Part shown: positions 6,801 through 17,000 of the stretch, piece after piece
How positions within the stretch are numbered: position 1 is the first letter of the stretch
Layout: each line of letters starts with the position of its first letter
Assembly (NCBI GenBank): GCA_027485535.1
Contig: JAIXQV010000160.1
Location: 1-26,118, forward strand
From: Oxalobacteraceae bacterium
GTDB taxonomy: Bacteria; Pseudomonadota; Gammaproteobacteria; Burkholderiales; Burkholderiaceae_D
Direction of reading: 5' to 3'
DNA: 26,118 bases
Translations under genes and position numbers: made by a program
The notes under the pieces: generated by a model
Told to the model about the DNA's origin: nothing
Database searches by the model: none
What the model saw: only the letters and a program-made list of their open reading frames with translations

Positions 6801-6964
6801 TAAAACAGAGTGATGGTGGTGGCTGCGGACCTGGGTTCAATTCCGTGCAAGTGTAGGCCTGCTAAACCTTACCTGACGCATCCAAGTCCTGCGGATAGTT
6901 GCGGAAGTCTAGAACTGTTTGGGGCGCACCCTCATTTGTCCGTAGGATTCCGCATCCGTTCAAG
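6801..6964. other. Gene-free stretch between terminator and small hypothetical gene
   Basis: I see no supported gene here. A stretch at 6821-6850 contains GGTTCAATTCC, which resembles the T-loop of a tRNA or tmRNA, but the flanking stem does not pair and there is no CCA end. At most it is a decayed remnant of an integration target next to the integrase. Confidence 0.4.
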
Positions 6965-7261
6965 TCACCATTTCGAGTCGTCATCTTCGAAAGTGGCGCC
7001 TCTACCGGTCGCAAAGTCTCCCATGCGGACGCTGCCGTCGGTACTCGTTGAACCTCCCATACTGGTAAACAAGCTCCCGTCGCTACCGACCACGGTGGAC
7101 CCAGTTCTCGTGTAGGTGGTCCCGCTCGAGGAAATGCTGACGTCGTCGCTGACTTTGTTGATGGTCTCGCCCGTTGATGAGACCCAAGTGCGATCGCTGA
7201 CCTTTGTCAGAACCTCACCTTGGTTCGATTCTGAAATTCCGAAAAGCCGCTTGAAGAACAT
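6965..7261 (-). CDS. Hypothetical 98-aa Ser/Thr/Gly-rich repeat protein at the DISARM 3' end
   Basis: It begins MFFKRLFGIS at the ATG at 7261, with AGGGGG at good distance. After a short basic N-terminus the protein is built of imperfect repeats of about 10-14 residues around KVSD, SSGTTYTRTG and SDGSLFTSMG, predicted as short beta strands with turns, ending in an acidic tail (FEDDDSKW). There is no signal peptide or membrane segment. I recall similar hypothetical proteins with SDGST-type repeats in other proteobacteria, without known function. It lies 137 bp after drmC in the same orientation and before a terminator-like hairpin, so it could be the last gene of the DISARM transcript, or an independent gene. 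No role in defence is established. Confidence 0.7.
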   Translation of the reverse strand: MFFKRLFGISESNQGEVLTKVSDRTWVSSTGETINKVSDDVSISSSGTTYTRTGSTVVGSDGSLFTSMGGSTSTDGSVRMGDFATGRGATFEDDDSKW

Positions 7262-7397
7262 AAAGCACCCCCTAGTCGCATTTTCTCAGATCAACCGGAT
7301 TGCGCAACATATTGGTCGACGCACTCTTCGAAGCTCTCCGCGCGTGCCACAACCAGTCGAATTGGCTCCCAAACCAGGAATCGACTCGAATCCGTTT

Positions 7398-8159
7398 TCA
7401 TACGGGAGAAATCAACTTTGTGTCGACCAAGGATCGCAAGTGGTCGTCCAGCAGTCTGGGAATGCGTCCTCCCGAGATGAGCACGCCAGCCTCCATGTTC
7501 TTCTCCATCGCATAGCCGGTGAGATTGGCGCTCGTGATGAAGCAGGAGGTCTTGTCGGCGACAGCGACTTTGGCGTGCACGCGGCCGTCCGCAAAATCAC
7601 CGGTCTTGTCGCGCCAGGCGTAAAGTTGCGCGCCGGGCACCAAGTCTCGCATCTTGCCAATAACGTCGATGTTGATGCTGCCACCATGGTCTTGCGAGGA
7701 CTCTAACAACATGGTGATGTTCACTCCTCGCTCATTGGCGGCGTTCAATGCCTTGACGATGGTCGACACGTCGTAGGCCACGAAGCTGGTGATGAACAAC
7801 GACTGTTCAGAGGAATTAATGACCTGCAGCAGCGCCTGCTCTGTTCGGCGCGCCGATACGAAAGGCGTCGTCGGGCCAGTCCACACGAGTTCGCTGGATT
7901 GTTCCGAAGCGGCTTTGGTGTAGACGTGGCTGGCAGCGAGAAGCATTGATGCCAGTTCGTCAGAACCGACCTCGGTGTTTTGCCACGCGGCCGCAAGTTG
8001 CTCGACCACGGTGCTGGCCACCGGGGTTCCCACCACGCTCGGCAATGTCGACGCAGCTTTGCTGGCGTCTGTTCGACGGACGCGGGCAGCGATAGCCTGC
8101 ACCTTTTCAGGCGAGACCAGAGAGACCAAGGCTGCAATGGCATCCAAGAGTTCATCCAT
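7398..8159 (-). CDS. drmC: DISARM protein DrmC, phospholipase D-fold
   Basis: A 253-aa protein from the ATG at 8159, one base after the drmB stop; an AAGGG lies upstream within the end of drmB. The N-terminal 90 residues are helical; the C-terminal part is a single phospholipase-D domain with His195, Lys197 and Asp202 (VHAKVAVADK), then SANLT (Asn212) and NMEAG (Glu223). With one HKD motif it would form its active site as a dimer, as in PLD-type nucleases. In DISARM, DrmC is part of the conserved drmABC core and is thought to contribute nuclease activity, though it is not always essential. Motifs are seen; nuclease function is inferred from the family. Confidence 0.92.
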   Translation of the reverse strand: MDELLDAIAALVSLVSPEKVQAIAARVRRTDASKAASTLPSVVGTPVASTVVEQLAAAWQNTEVGSDELASMLLAASHVYTKAASEQSSELVWTGPTTPFVSARRTEQALLQVINSSEQSLFITSFVAYDVSTIVKALNAANERGVNITMLLESSQDHGGSINIDVIGKMRDLVPGAQLYAWRDKTGDFADGRVHAKVAVADKTSCFITSANLTGYAMEKNMEAGVLISGGRIPRLLDDHLRSLVDTKLISPV

Positions 8160-8160
8160 G

Positions 8161-10020
8161 TCAGAAACCCTTGAAGAAAGCTGCGTCGGTGCGTTCGAGT
8201 GTTGGTACGAGCAGTGATCGATCCAGATAGCGGTTGCCCCGCTCACATGAAGTCTCAGCTACCAAACTGCACGCATGGCAAGCAGCTCCATGTAGGGATC
8301 GATCTTTCTCCGGATCATGTTCCGAACAGAGCGGATCAGAGGAGCAGACCTTCGAGCGATTCAACGCCTGCTCCAGTAAACGGCCAAGATTTTCAGGCTT
8401 ACCGAGATCGACGAGACCTCCCAGCGTGCCGTCTGAATCGGCTGCTGCTGTGTAGATGAGGATACCTGCCTGCGGACTATCGCCCGATGTGTCGGCATAG
8501 ATGCGCTCACGAATGCTCGCTGCGTTGTACCCACACTCCAATGCCAACTCCCGAATCAGTAGATGGGAGAGCGTATGCAGCAACGCATAGCGAATGCCGG
8601 GGTAGCCCTCGTTCGGGTCGAGATGGCGCGAATTGCGCCACCCCCTATGACCACCACGGAGCATCTGGTCGACTTTCTTGACTCCATCCAAAGCTTCCCA
8701 CTTAATGAGTGCAGCCTCGTCGAACTGGATGAAGATCCCTTCACCATGAACTTGGTTGGCAGGCACCCAATCTGGTTTGCCGCGTGACAGACTGGCCATT
8801 TGCGGCCGCTCATCGGGATCGCCAGATTCTTCGGGTGCCTCGACCCGTGTAAAACCCAGCAGCGCATTCACTTCACGCAAACGCTCAAGGAGCAAGACTC
8901 GGCTGATATGACCTCCGAGACTTGGCGGAGTGCCCACCTTCTTGCTCATGAAGTGCGGGTAGTCCGTGGGCGGGTTCGCCTGGGTCAGCACTTCCCATTC
9001 TGGCCCCTTGATGTCGGCTTCACTCACGACTTCCTTCCCGCCGCCGGAACGATGCGTCTCAATGGCTAACCAGATCGCCTCCGCCGGATATTTATCGATC
9101 CCTGGCAGCAACCCGCCGATCTGAAGCGTCTGCACGACAACCGGAACGAGTGCCTCTGAAGTCACTCCTTGGAAAAACTGCCAACCATCCTGAATCAGTT
9201 GACTGAGCGGGTCGTTGGTCTGCGGAATCGCGAGCGCCGAGAGCGTGATGGGGAACCAGCTATTCGTGGCTCCCAGCAGAACTGCGCGCGCTTCCTCATC
9301 GCATTCGTGATCGAAGTGGTCTAGGTGGGGATGTCGCCCTCGGCAACCCGGCAGATTCTCTTTTCCTGCCTTGCCGAAGGCGTGCGCCATGCTTCGGGAG
9401 GCCCCACAGGCATCGCATTTCACCCACAGGTTTTCGGTTTGCAGCGATGCGCCGCTCTCGAAGAAGCGCAGCGTGCCCTTGCACGAGCTATTACCACCAT
9501 GGACGAAGTAGTGCCAAGGGAAATCGTCAAGGTGACCGTTGCGGCAGGCAAGCAGAAAACGTGCGGGGACTGCATCTGCATCCTTTGCCTTCTGATCACC
9601 TTTTGAACCGGTGCAACCTTTGTGAACAAAGCGGGTTCTTTCAGCTCGATAGCGATCTGGTTTTATCTCAAACAACTGGTGGTCGTATGGCGACAGAAGG
9701 CCGCACTTCACGCAGCGCATCCAGCGAGGGAATGGCCGGACGGGAACACCGATATTGGCCTCAGCCGACCAGATGTCGACGAGTTCACTTTTCTGGAACG
9801 GGGGCATCCGCAGGTTCTCGACCTGCGACCCCAGAACCTTCCGAACGGCAGCAAGCAAACGTGCCTCTTGAATCGGCTGACAACGATCCTTTTCCCACGT
9901 ATCGATGCCGAGGGTCACGACAGAAAGGCTGGGCAGGTCAATCAGCGCACCGGGGCCATATGTCCACAGCAACTGGCTTGGACGTACTTCGCCAACCGGA
10001 GTCTTGTTGTTGATGATCAT
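8161..10020 (-). CDS. drmB: DISARM protein DrmB (DUF1998)
   Basis: 619 aa, starting MIINNKTPVGEVRPSQL; the ATG at 10020 overlaps the drmA stop (ATGA). The N-terminal half has scattered Cys pairs (Cys103/106, Cys202/205, with Cys136, 159, 180 and 226), likely structural zinc sites. The C-terminal DUF1998 region runs from about residue 478 (YALLHTLSHLLIREL) through ILIYTAAADSDGTLGGL, followed by a Cys cluster (Cys559, 565, 581, 584, 592; HGAACHAC). Family knowledge: DrmB binds DrmA, and the DrmAB complex engages DNA and stimulates the helicase. The order drmA-drmB-drmC is the diagnostic core of DISARM. Length and motifs are complete and no disruption is seen. Confidence 0.95.
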   Translation of the reverse strand: MIINNKTPVGEVRPSQLLWTYGPGALIDLPSLSVVTLGIDTWEKDRCQPIQEARLLAAVRKVLGSQVENLRMPPFQKSELVDIWSAEANIGVPVRPFPRWMRCVKCGLLSPYDHQLFEIKPDRYRAERTRFVHKGCTGSKGDQKAKDADAVPARFLLACRNGHLDDFPWHYFVHGGNSSCKGTLRFFESGASLQTENLWVKCDACGASRSMAHAFGKAGKENLPGCRGRHPHLDHFDHECDEEARAVLLGATNSWFPITLSALAIPQTNDPLSQLIQDGWQFFQGVTSEALVPVVVQTLQIGGLLPGIDKYPAEAIWLAIETHRSGGGKEVVSEADIKGPEWEVLTQANPPTDYPHFMSKKVGTPPSLGGHISRVLLLERLREVNALLGFTRVEAPEESGDPDERPQMASLSRGKPDWVPANQVHGEGIFIQFDEAALIKWEALDGVKKVDQMLRGGHRGWRNSRHLDPNEGYPGIRYALLHTLSHLLIRELALECGYNAASIRERIYADTSGDSPQAGILIYTAAADSDGTLGGLVDLGKPENLGRLLEQALNRSKVCSSDPLCSEHDPEKDRSLHGAACHACSLVAETSCERGNRYLDRSLLVPTLERTDAAFFKGF

Positions 10021-13000
10021 GTTAAGTCCTCATCCTTCTTTGCGGGACGAGGCTTCCAGTCGTGATCGTCCGTGATATGGCTCGTGTTCATGATCAGGCG
10101 CACACCGGGCTCGACTTCTCGCATCGACATCGGCACAGTCCAGTTGTCCCAGGCTTGAAGCCCAGGCGACTTGATCAACGCCACGGTCTTGTCTTTGTCA
10201 GGGCCACGCTTCTCATACGCCAAAATCCGTCCGCCCTTGCTGACTTCTTTCGCCCATTCGTCGGCGCGCTCTTTCAGTTCAGTCTCAGCCAACTGCTTAC
10301 GAGCATTGTCTTCGGCAACGTTGCCCGCACGAGTCGCCAACACCTTGATGGCATTGATGATCTCGGCTTGATTGGACATGCTTAGTTGGCCAGCACCTTC
10401 GTTCGGGCTGAACCCGTCGTTTTCCAAACGCATCAGACTCAGCAGCGAGCCTGTCAAACCACGATCCATTGCGCGTGGTGAGAACGGCGTTACTGATTGC
10501 GCCTCGACGTGTTTGTAAAACGTGGCGTGGTAATGCTCGAAGGTTTCGTAGTGCGACAGGTCGCGCGGTCTCGCCCAGGTCAGGACAGTGCAGACTAAGC
10601 CCGGGAAGGAGCGTCCGACACGGCTGGTCGCCTGAATGTATTCCGCGGTTCCCTTGGGTTGCCCGTTCACGGCCATCAGACCGAGTCGGTTCACGTCGAC
10701 CCCCACGGACAGCATGTTGGTCGCCAAGACCACATCAATGGCGCGCGTGTCACCCTCTTGCCAGCGTGTCACGTACTTACCGGTTGCTGCATCAAACTCG
10801 GACTTGAACTTGACCTCCAGGTTATCGAGGTACTTGGGAATGTCCTGGCTTGATACCCGAGACGTCAGCTCGCGGATATTGCTGATGCTGCGTTGTGCCA
10901 GTGCGGGCCGCTCCACCATGCTCATCTGCACGCGATAAGAACGCGTCTGCACGTCATCCTCTGCCAGCCGCTTCATGCCGCCCAACTCACGCAGGGAGTT
11001 GAAGTAGCCGACCATAGTCATGTACGGATCTGCAGGCTCGCCAAAGCGATCGAACAGTTCTTGCGCTGCCGTCAGGAATGCGGTGTAGACGCGGATCAAC
11101 ATCGCGGGGCGCGAACTTCCGGGTGAGCACACGCCGAGGTAACGCCGGCCTGGCTTGTCTTCGATTGAGCGTTGCACCGAGAAGAAGTTGTCTTCCACAT
11201 CCAGACCATGCGGTGGAAACACCGAAACGCGACGCATGAAGACGTTGTTTACCTGCTCTTTTGCTTTGCGTACCGTTGCCGTCGAGGCGATGATCTTCGG
11301 CTTGACCGTCTTGCCATCAAGCGTCCAACCGCACAATTCATCCACGGCGGTTTCATACAGACCCACCATGGTGCCCAGTGGCCCGCTGATCAGATGGAAC
11401 TCATCTTGAATGATCAGGTCAGGCGGGCGGATCGGATTGATACTCTTAACTCGGGCAGCAGGTAAATTGCCACTTGCGCGATGCCCAGTGTTGCAATCTG
11501 TCCCCTTCCAAAGCAAACCGTGTCGTTCGCACTCCTGACCTACGCGACCAAACAGCGTGCGAACCTGGCCCCGCCACGCCATCATTGCGAACTTATCCAC
11601 GGTGGCAATCATCATCGTTGGTGGACGATGGTAAATCTCTTCGTCAACAGTCAATACGGGGATGCCATCGCCCTTGGAGAAGTCGCATCGCTTAATTGGG
11701 TCACCACAAAAGACCTTTGTTCGACCCAGGTTCTTGTCGACCTTTACATCACGGCCAGGTTTGATTTCTGAACCACACCAAGGACAACTCGTCAATTGAG
11801 CTGGTGAAGTAGTTCCAGCTGAATTCCGACCAGGGTTCCGAATAGCTTCAATAGCCTCATGGCTTTCATCTGTAGTACCTGGCGTGACCTTGTTGCCAAC
11901 CCAGAGGCCGATGGTGAAAGGTTCGGTGCCGAGGGATTTGTCGCCCTTGTCCAGCGCCTCGCGCCGCAACACCTCCATCGCGCAGATCAGTGCCGTGGCT
12001 CGCTGGAACTGTTGCAGTGTCAACAGGCGAAGCGTGTAGCGCATGATGACGGCCAAACCGCGCGAGCTGTCGAACCCGCCGAGATTGCCCTGCATGCGCC
12101 GGATGGCCATGGTGAACGCCGCCACGCCCAAATAGGCTTCTGTTTTGCCGCCGCCGGTGGGGAACCACAACAGATCGGCATAAGCCTCGACGGGCTGGAC
12201 GCGATCCGGATGGCTTGGGTCCGCCAGTGATGGGATCGAGAGCAACAGAAACGCCAACTGGAACGGACGCCAGCTGCGGTTTTTCAGCACATCGAACTTG
12301 TCGAGGGTAACATCCTCGCCCCGACGCATGGCCAGCGCGTATTGACTGCGCACGCGTTGCGTGGCCATCGCACGGTTGGCGAACCGGAAAGCCGCCAGCG
12401 CATTTTCATTGCTCTTCAGCGTGTCGATACCCTGCTGTAGGCGTGTGTGGATCTCTTGGCAACGATCCATCGCCTGTTGCGACTGCGTGTCGTAACCGGT
12501 GACTTCGGCACCGACACGGGCGCGCTGTTCATTGATCCACGCGGCGTAGTCCTTGGTCAGCATGCTCAAGGCATCAACGAGCGGATCTATCTCCAAGGTC
12601 GCAAGTCGCTGCATGTCGAGCAGGCCACTGCTGACCATCTCGCGCATCGCCGGGCGATCGGATGGATCAAGGCCCGGCGTCTCCGTCACTTGAACCTCGT
12701 ACTGAGGCATCACCGTGGTGCGCACCTCGGTGGCCAGCGTCACGTCGTCTGCGGTTTCGGCATGGACGGCAACGCCATGGCCCACGGCGAATTCGACGCG
12801 GTTGCGATAGATCATCTCCAGTGCTTCACGCTCTGGGTCCATACCGTCTGCGTCCAGCACCGGCCTGCGCCGGAAGATGGCGCGCTTGGCGGCGTCCATC
12901 TCTGAACGAACGATCAGCTCGGGCTGGAACACCCACGCCGTATCGCGGTTGGTGTCCGGCTCTTCCTGCGCATTCACCAGGAACAGCGTGACCAGCCGAT

Positions 13001-13988
13001 CGCCGTTGGCATTCTTGGCGCGAATGGAGCCCTGCACGCGAACTTCGGGAAACTCGCTGTCGGGTGCCTGATGTGGAATCACGCCTTCGATCAGCGGAAG
13101 TACGATCTTGCCGCCACAAGGAATGCGTTGCCACACCTTGGCCTTCTGCCCGTTGGACTTTAGCAGTTCATGCTCATCATTCGGTAGACGCTCGTACCGG
13201 CCCCAGCGCGCTTCGATCTCAACCCGGTCGGCGTCGCCATCCACGCAGAATGTCATACCGAGGCTGCTGGGCACCAATGACTGATTACTGGCGGCGTCGA
13301 TCTCGTCAGCCGAATCAGAATCCGGCTCCACACGCCCGGTGGCTGTTCCAAACTCCGCCCCGGGCTCGTGTCGTCCCGGAGCCTTGGCCTCCGTGGGCTC
13401 TTCTGCGTCCTCATTGGCCAGTGGCCCGTCCAACCCCTCTATGCCGCCCTGTGCAGCCTCACGCGGGGCCAGTTTGCCAACCAGGTAGCGGTCGCGCACA
13501 CCCATGTCGACGATGCGTTCGCGAGGGCCACCTGCTGGGCCGAGCAGGTCGTCTATCACGGCCAGTTGCAGCAGCTCTCGGATATAGGCCTGATCCTCAA
13601 TGGTCGGTACGTCGGCGATGGTCTTGTGCAATGCCGTGGGGAGCGACTCCAGGAAGTCCATCCATTGAATACGGCCAACGCTACCGGAAGATGGCGGGGT
13701 AAGAGTCGTGAGACCAATCGAAACCGGCGTATCGACCAGTAGCATGCGGTCGCAGTAGATCGTGGTGGTTTCCAGATCGGAACGAATTCGCAGCGCCCGC
13801 CCGACCCGGGTGATGTGGCCAGCGATGTTCAGGATCAACAACCAATCGTCATCGGCGATGGATTGATACAGCGAACGCTCGCCGTTCAGTCGTAGCGTGT
13901 AGGGTGCCAGCGTGAGATCGGCAGCAAGGCCATGATCAATGGCGATCCATGCGTTCGGCGCTTTGCTAGCTTTGTTGCTGTCTGTCAT
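10017..13988 (-). CDS. drmA: DISARM helicase DrmA
   Basis: 1323 aa from the ATG at 13988, with GGGGAG upstream and only 12 bp after drmMI. An N-terminal region of about 560 residues, including an acidic linker near 190-235, precedes a superfamily 2 helicase core: TGGGKT (611-616), DEFH (862-865), STAT (902-905), a motif V segment (TNMLSVGVDV, about 1090-1099) and QATSRVGR (1119-1126). Cys735, Cys738, Cys761 and Cys768 inside the core suggest a zinc insertion. DrmA with DrmB forms the DNA-binding, ATP-dependent engine of DISARM that acts on incoming phage or plasmid DNA lacking host methylation. All helicase motifs are intact, so the protein should be active. Confidence 0.95.
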   Translation of the reverse strand: MTDSNKASKAPNAWIAIDHGLAADLTLAPYTLRLNGERSLYQSIADDDWLLILNIAGHITRVGRALRIRSDLETTTIYCDRMLLVDTPVSIGLTTLTPPSSGSVGRIQWMDFLESLPTALHKTIADVPTIEDQAYIRELLQLAVIDDLLGPAGGPRERIVDMGVRDRYLVGKLAPREAAQGGIEGLDGPLANEDAEEPTEAKAPGRHEPGAEFGTATGRVEPDSDSADEIDAASNQSLVPSSLGMTFCVDGDADRVEIEARWGRYERLPNDEHELLKSNGQKAKVWQRIPCGGKIVLPLIEGVIPHQAPDSEFPEVRVQGSIRAKNANGDRLVTLFLVNAQEEPDTNRDTAWVFQPELIVRSEMDAAKRAIFRRRPVLDADGMDPEREALEMIYRNRVEFAVGHGVAVHAETADDVTLATEVRTTVMPQYEVQVTETPGLDPSDRPAMREMVSSGLLDMQRLATLEIDPLVDALSMLTKDYAAWINEQRARVGAEVTGYDTQSQQAMDRCQEIHTRLQQGIDTLKSNENALAAFRFANRAMATQRVRSQYALAMRRGEDVTLDKFDVLKNRSWRPFQLAFLLLSIPSLADPSHPDRVQPVEAYADLLWFPTGGGKTEAYLGVAAFTMAIRRMQGNLGGFDSSRGLAVIMRYTLRLLTLQQFQRATALICAMEVLRREALDKGDKSLGTEPFTIGLWVGNKVTPGTTDESHEAIEAIRNPGRNSAGTTSPAQLTSCPWCGSEIKPGRDVKVDKNLGRTKVFCGDPIKRCDFSKGDGIPVLTVDEEIYHRPPTMMIATVDKFAMMAWRGQVRTLFGRVGQECERHGLLWKGTDCNTGHRASGNLPAARVKSINPIRPPDLIIQDEFHLISGPLGTMVGLYETAVDELCGWTLDGKTVKPKIIASTATVRKAKEQVNNVFMRRVSVFPPHGLDVEDNFFSVQRSIEDKPGRRYLGVCSPGSSRPAMLIRVYTAFLTAAQELFDRFGEPADPYMTMVGYFNSLRELGGMKRLAEDDVQTRSYRVQMSMVERPALAQRSISNIRELTSRVSSQDIPKYLDNLEVKFKSEFDAATGKYVTRWQEGDTRAIDVVLATNMLSVGVDVNRLGLMAVNGQPKGTAEYIQATSRVGRSFPGLVCTVLTWARPRDLSHYETFEHYHATFYKHVEAQSVTPFSPRAMDRGLTGSLLSLMRLENDGFSPNEGAGQLSMSNQAEIINAIKVLATRAGNVAEDNARKQLAETELKERADEWAKEVSKGGRILAYEKRGPDKDKTVALIKSPGLQAWDNWTVPMSMREVEPGVRLIMNTSHITDDHDWKPRPAKKDEDLT

Positions 13989-14000
13989 ATGTGCTCCCCA

Positions 14001-17000
14001 TCAATCATCAAATGCGCCAATCACTGCTTCTCTTTCGACAAAGCCTTTGACTACTTCATTTTCAAGTTGAATCAATAGTTTTGCCTTGTCATCTTGGTCA
14101 TGGGTTTTGATGAGCTTTTCGGCAAGTGCTGCAATTCGCTCTTTCTGGCTTAGGTCGAATGAAGAGGGTATCGGTAGCTGTTCCAGAAAATTCTTCTTTA
14201 CCTGAGAAAAGACCTTCCCAGATTGCATGGTCATGCCCCGATAGATCTCAGTCATCTTGGGGTGGTTCAGAATAGCGCAGAGGAAATATGCGGATACCCC
14301 GGCCTTGGGGATGATGCAAAGAAGGCACTTTTGAAGAAAGAAACGGTCGGTATCCACGGTGGCGATGATCTGATCGCCTGTTTGTCTGACAAGAATCTTG
14401 GGAGATATGACATAAGCCTTCTCGTTGACTTTGAGGCGACTTTTTGAATCAATTGCGATGTGTTCTTGCTGGATGTCCCGCCAGTTATTTCGGAGCCATA
14501 TTCCGTCAAACTCCAACCAAAATTTTCCGATATTCCTACCCCGCAGGACTTTGTAATCGGAGGGATTTTCCGCAGCCTGCTCTGAATAGAAGACAGCACC
14601 TCCTAGCGCCGCCCTCGAATAATCAATGCCACTATCAAATACATCGGCCAGCTCGATAAGGGGCATGGACGGGCCGCTGTTGATATGCTTCACATCTGCA
14701 CCGTGGCTTAGGACGGAGTTTTTTCGTCCTCTTATTTCCTGGATTGTCTTGACGGTCCAGTCGCTATGCTGCCGTGTTGTTTCGGTCTTGCAGTACCCTT
14801 GAAACGTACCAAGGACTACAGGATGCACTTCCGAGGCAGCGCGCTTAGTGATAACTCCGAAGCAGCAGGACTGCGTTACGCCGGTGAACATCCCGTCTCC
14901 ACAATCAATGAACATGATTGGTGATCGACTCAGTAGAAGCGCTCTGCTATCTCTACAGCCAATATGTTCGAGCAGGCTGGACGGAACAAGAAACGAGTAC
15001 GTCTTCGCTGCACTGGCTGTGATCTGATCCATTCGTTCAATGAAGAACTTGAATGAATTGATCAGCTTGTAGGAGGAGTTTGGATAGCTCTTCTTCAGAT
15101 GCTGGATGTCTGCTTCTGATAGCGAGGCACCCCACGGAGGATTTCCAAGAGTCGCATCAAAACCCGGTGCAGAGGAATAAAAGACTTCTGGAAATTCGAG
15201 TGGCCAGTGAAATGGCTGTCGTGTCGGTCTTCCGTCGGGAAGGTCGGCAGAAAGTGTGATAGCCACTTTTCGGCGCATAGACGAGAGTGATTCCTGATCA
15301 CCACCGGCCACCTGCTCTGCATGGGCGCTCAACGAAGCAAGTGCGTTTTCGAGATTCGCACCACTGCTTCCCGCTTCGAATACTTCCCCAATGAATGCGT
15401 CGGCGATGCATTCTGGCACTTTGAGCATGCTGCGGGCGGCGGCGTCGAGATGCGCCATGGTTTCCACGTCGCGGATGTCGCGGATGGATATGGTGCGAAG
15501 ACGTAAGCGCAGTTCAATAGCCTCAAGCACTGCCTTTTTAATGTTTTGGCCAAATAGACGTAGCTGGCCCTGGCGGGCTGGCGTCATTGAAAGATCGGTG
15601 AGTTGATCCAACCGGTGAATGCCGAGCAGGCTGTCGCCGCAGCGCAGGTTGTGGTCGAGAAAGCCAAACGGACGGCCTTTGGCTAACGTCACCAACCAGA
15701 TTGAGAGTTTGGCGAGTTCGACTGCCAGTGGGTTTAGATCGACGCCGTACAGACAACGCTCGGCGATGAGACGGCGCGCGATAACCGTGCGGGCTTCGCC
15801 GTCGCGAGGTAGAGGTTCCTTGGCAGCTGCTGCTTCCAGAACCTCACCATCGACGCTTACGGTTTTGCCCGTTGCCTCGACCAGTGACCATGACTCGACG
15901 AGGCGATCAGACAACCAACGGCAGGCTTGCACCAGGAAGGCCCCAGAGCCCATGGCTGGGTCGCAGATCTTCAGGTCGAGCAGTTCGGCGGGAGATTTCA
16001 GTGCCCAATGTTCTCGCGGCGCTCCTTCTGTCGGGCCAACATACGCCACTGGCGTGAGGGTCTCAGCGACTATCGCTTCGGTCAGCGACTTTGGTGTGTA
16101 GTGGGTGCCGGTCTCGCGCCGGTCGGAGCCAGTGGTGACGATGAAGGCACCAGCGGGATATACCAGCGGATAGCCCCATGGGTCGGTGCGCAGCAGATGG
16201 GCATAGGGTTTGACGCGATCACGGAGCTTGGTGTCGCCTTGGCAAGCCGTCAACAGGCGGTCGGCCAACGTGTCGTCGACGGGCTTGGCCAGATCGTTGC
16301 GCACCCGACTGGCGGAACTACCGGAGCGTTCTTGCAGCAACTCAGCCAGTCGAGCCGCCCCTTCCAAGCGTGCCGAATCCAGCTTGGCCAATTTGACCCA
16401 TGGCGTCTTGGCGCTCTTGGTGGCATCCAGTTCCAGCGTCACTTCATCGGTGCGCTTGACGGTGCGTTCGAGCAGGCCCTCGTAGACGTAGCCGATTTGC
16501 TCGACGTCCAGTGCGCGATAAGAAAGTGTGCGGCCTTGGAATTGCTGGATGGCCTCCAGCAACAACAGAACGGTGCGGTTGTCGATGGGCAGTGGCTTGG
16601 CTGCATCGCTGCGCCAGTTCGAACCTTTGGCCCGGCCCTCAAGGAAGGGGAAGCGGTCGGGATCAAACAGCGAGCCGCCCAAGGCTGGCAGGCGCAGGTT
16701 TTCATGCTCGATGCCGCCGAACACGGCGCGGAAGATAGCAAGCAAACGCGACCAAGCGTCCCAGCGACGCTCCAGAATTTCCTCGGACTCTTTGCGCAGC
16801 TGCATGCGCAAGGTGGAAAGTGCGTAGTTGGCCTCGTAGCGTTCGTCGCCCATCAGGAGCAGGCCGCGCTCTTCGGCTGAGAGCAGGAACACCAAGCGCA
16901 TCATCACCGTCAGCGCTGCCTCATACAGCTCGGGTTCCTTGACGTCGTGCAGGAGTTCTCGATTTCGATCCTGGTCTGCTTTGTCGAGGGTCTGAATCAA

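Noticed and set aside
6821..6850. tRNA or tmRNA 3' end next to the integrase (GGTTCAATTCC motif)
   Set aside because: The T-loop-like string is present, but the flanking bases do not form a T-stem, no acceptor stem partner is visible and there is no CCA. At best it is a decayed remnant.
7116..7706. 196-codon plus-strand open frame spanning drmC and the 98-aa gene
   Set aside because: It runs antisense across two supported genes and their spacer, without a domain or ribosome binding site.
15927..16880. 317-codon plus-strand open frame
   Set aside because: It is antisense to the methylase motif I region and N-terminal part of drmMI. Its length is explained by GC-rich codon bias, and no domain is recognisable.
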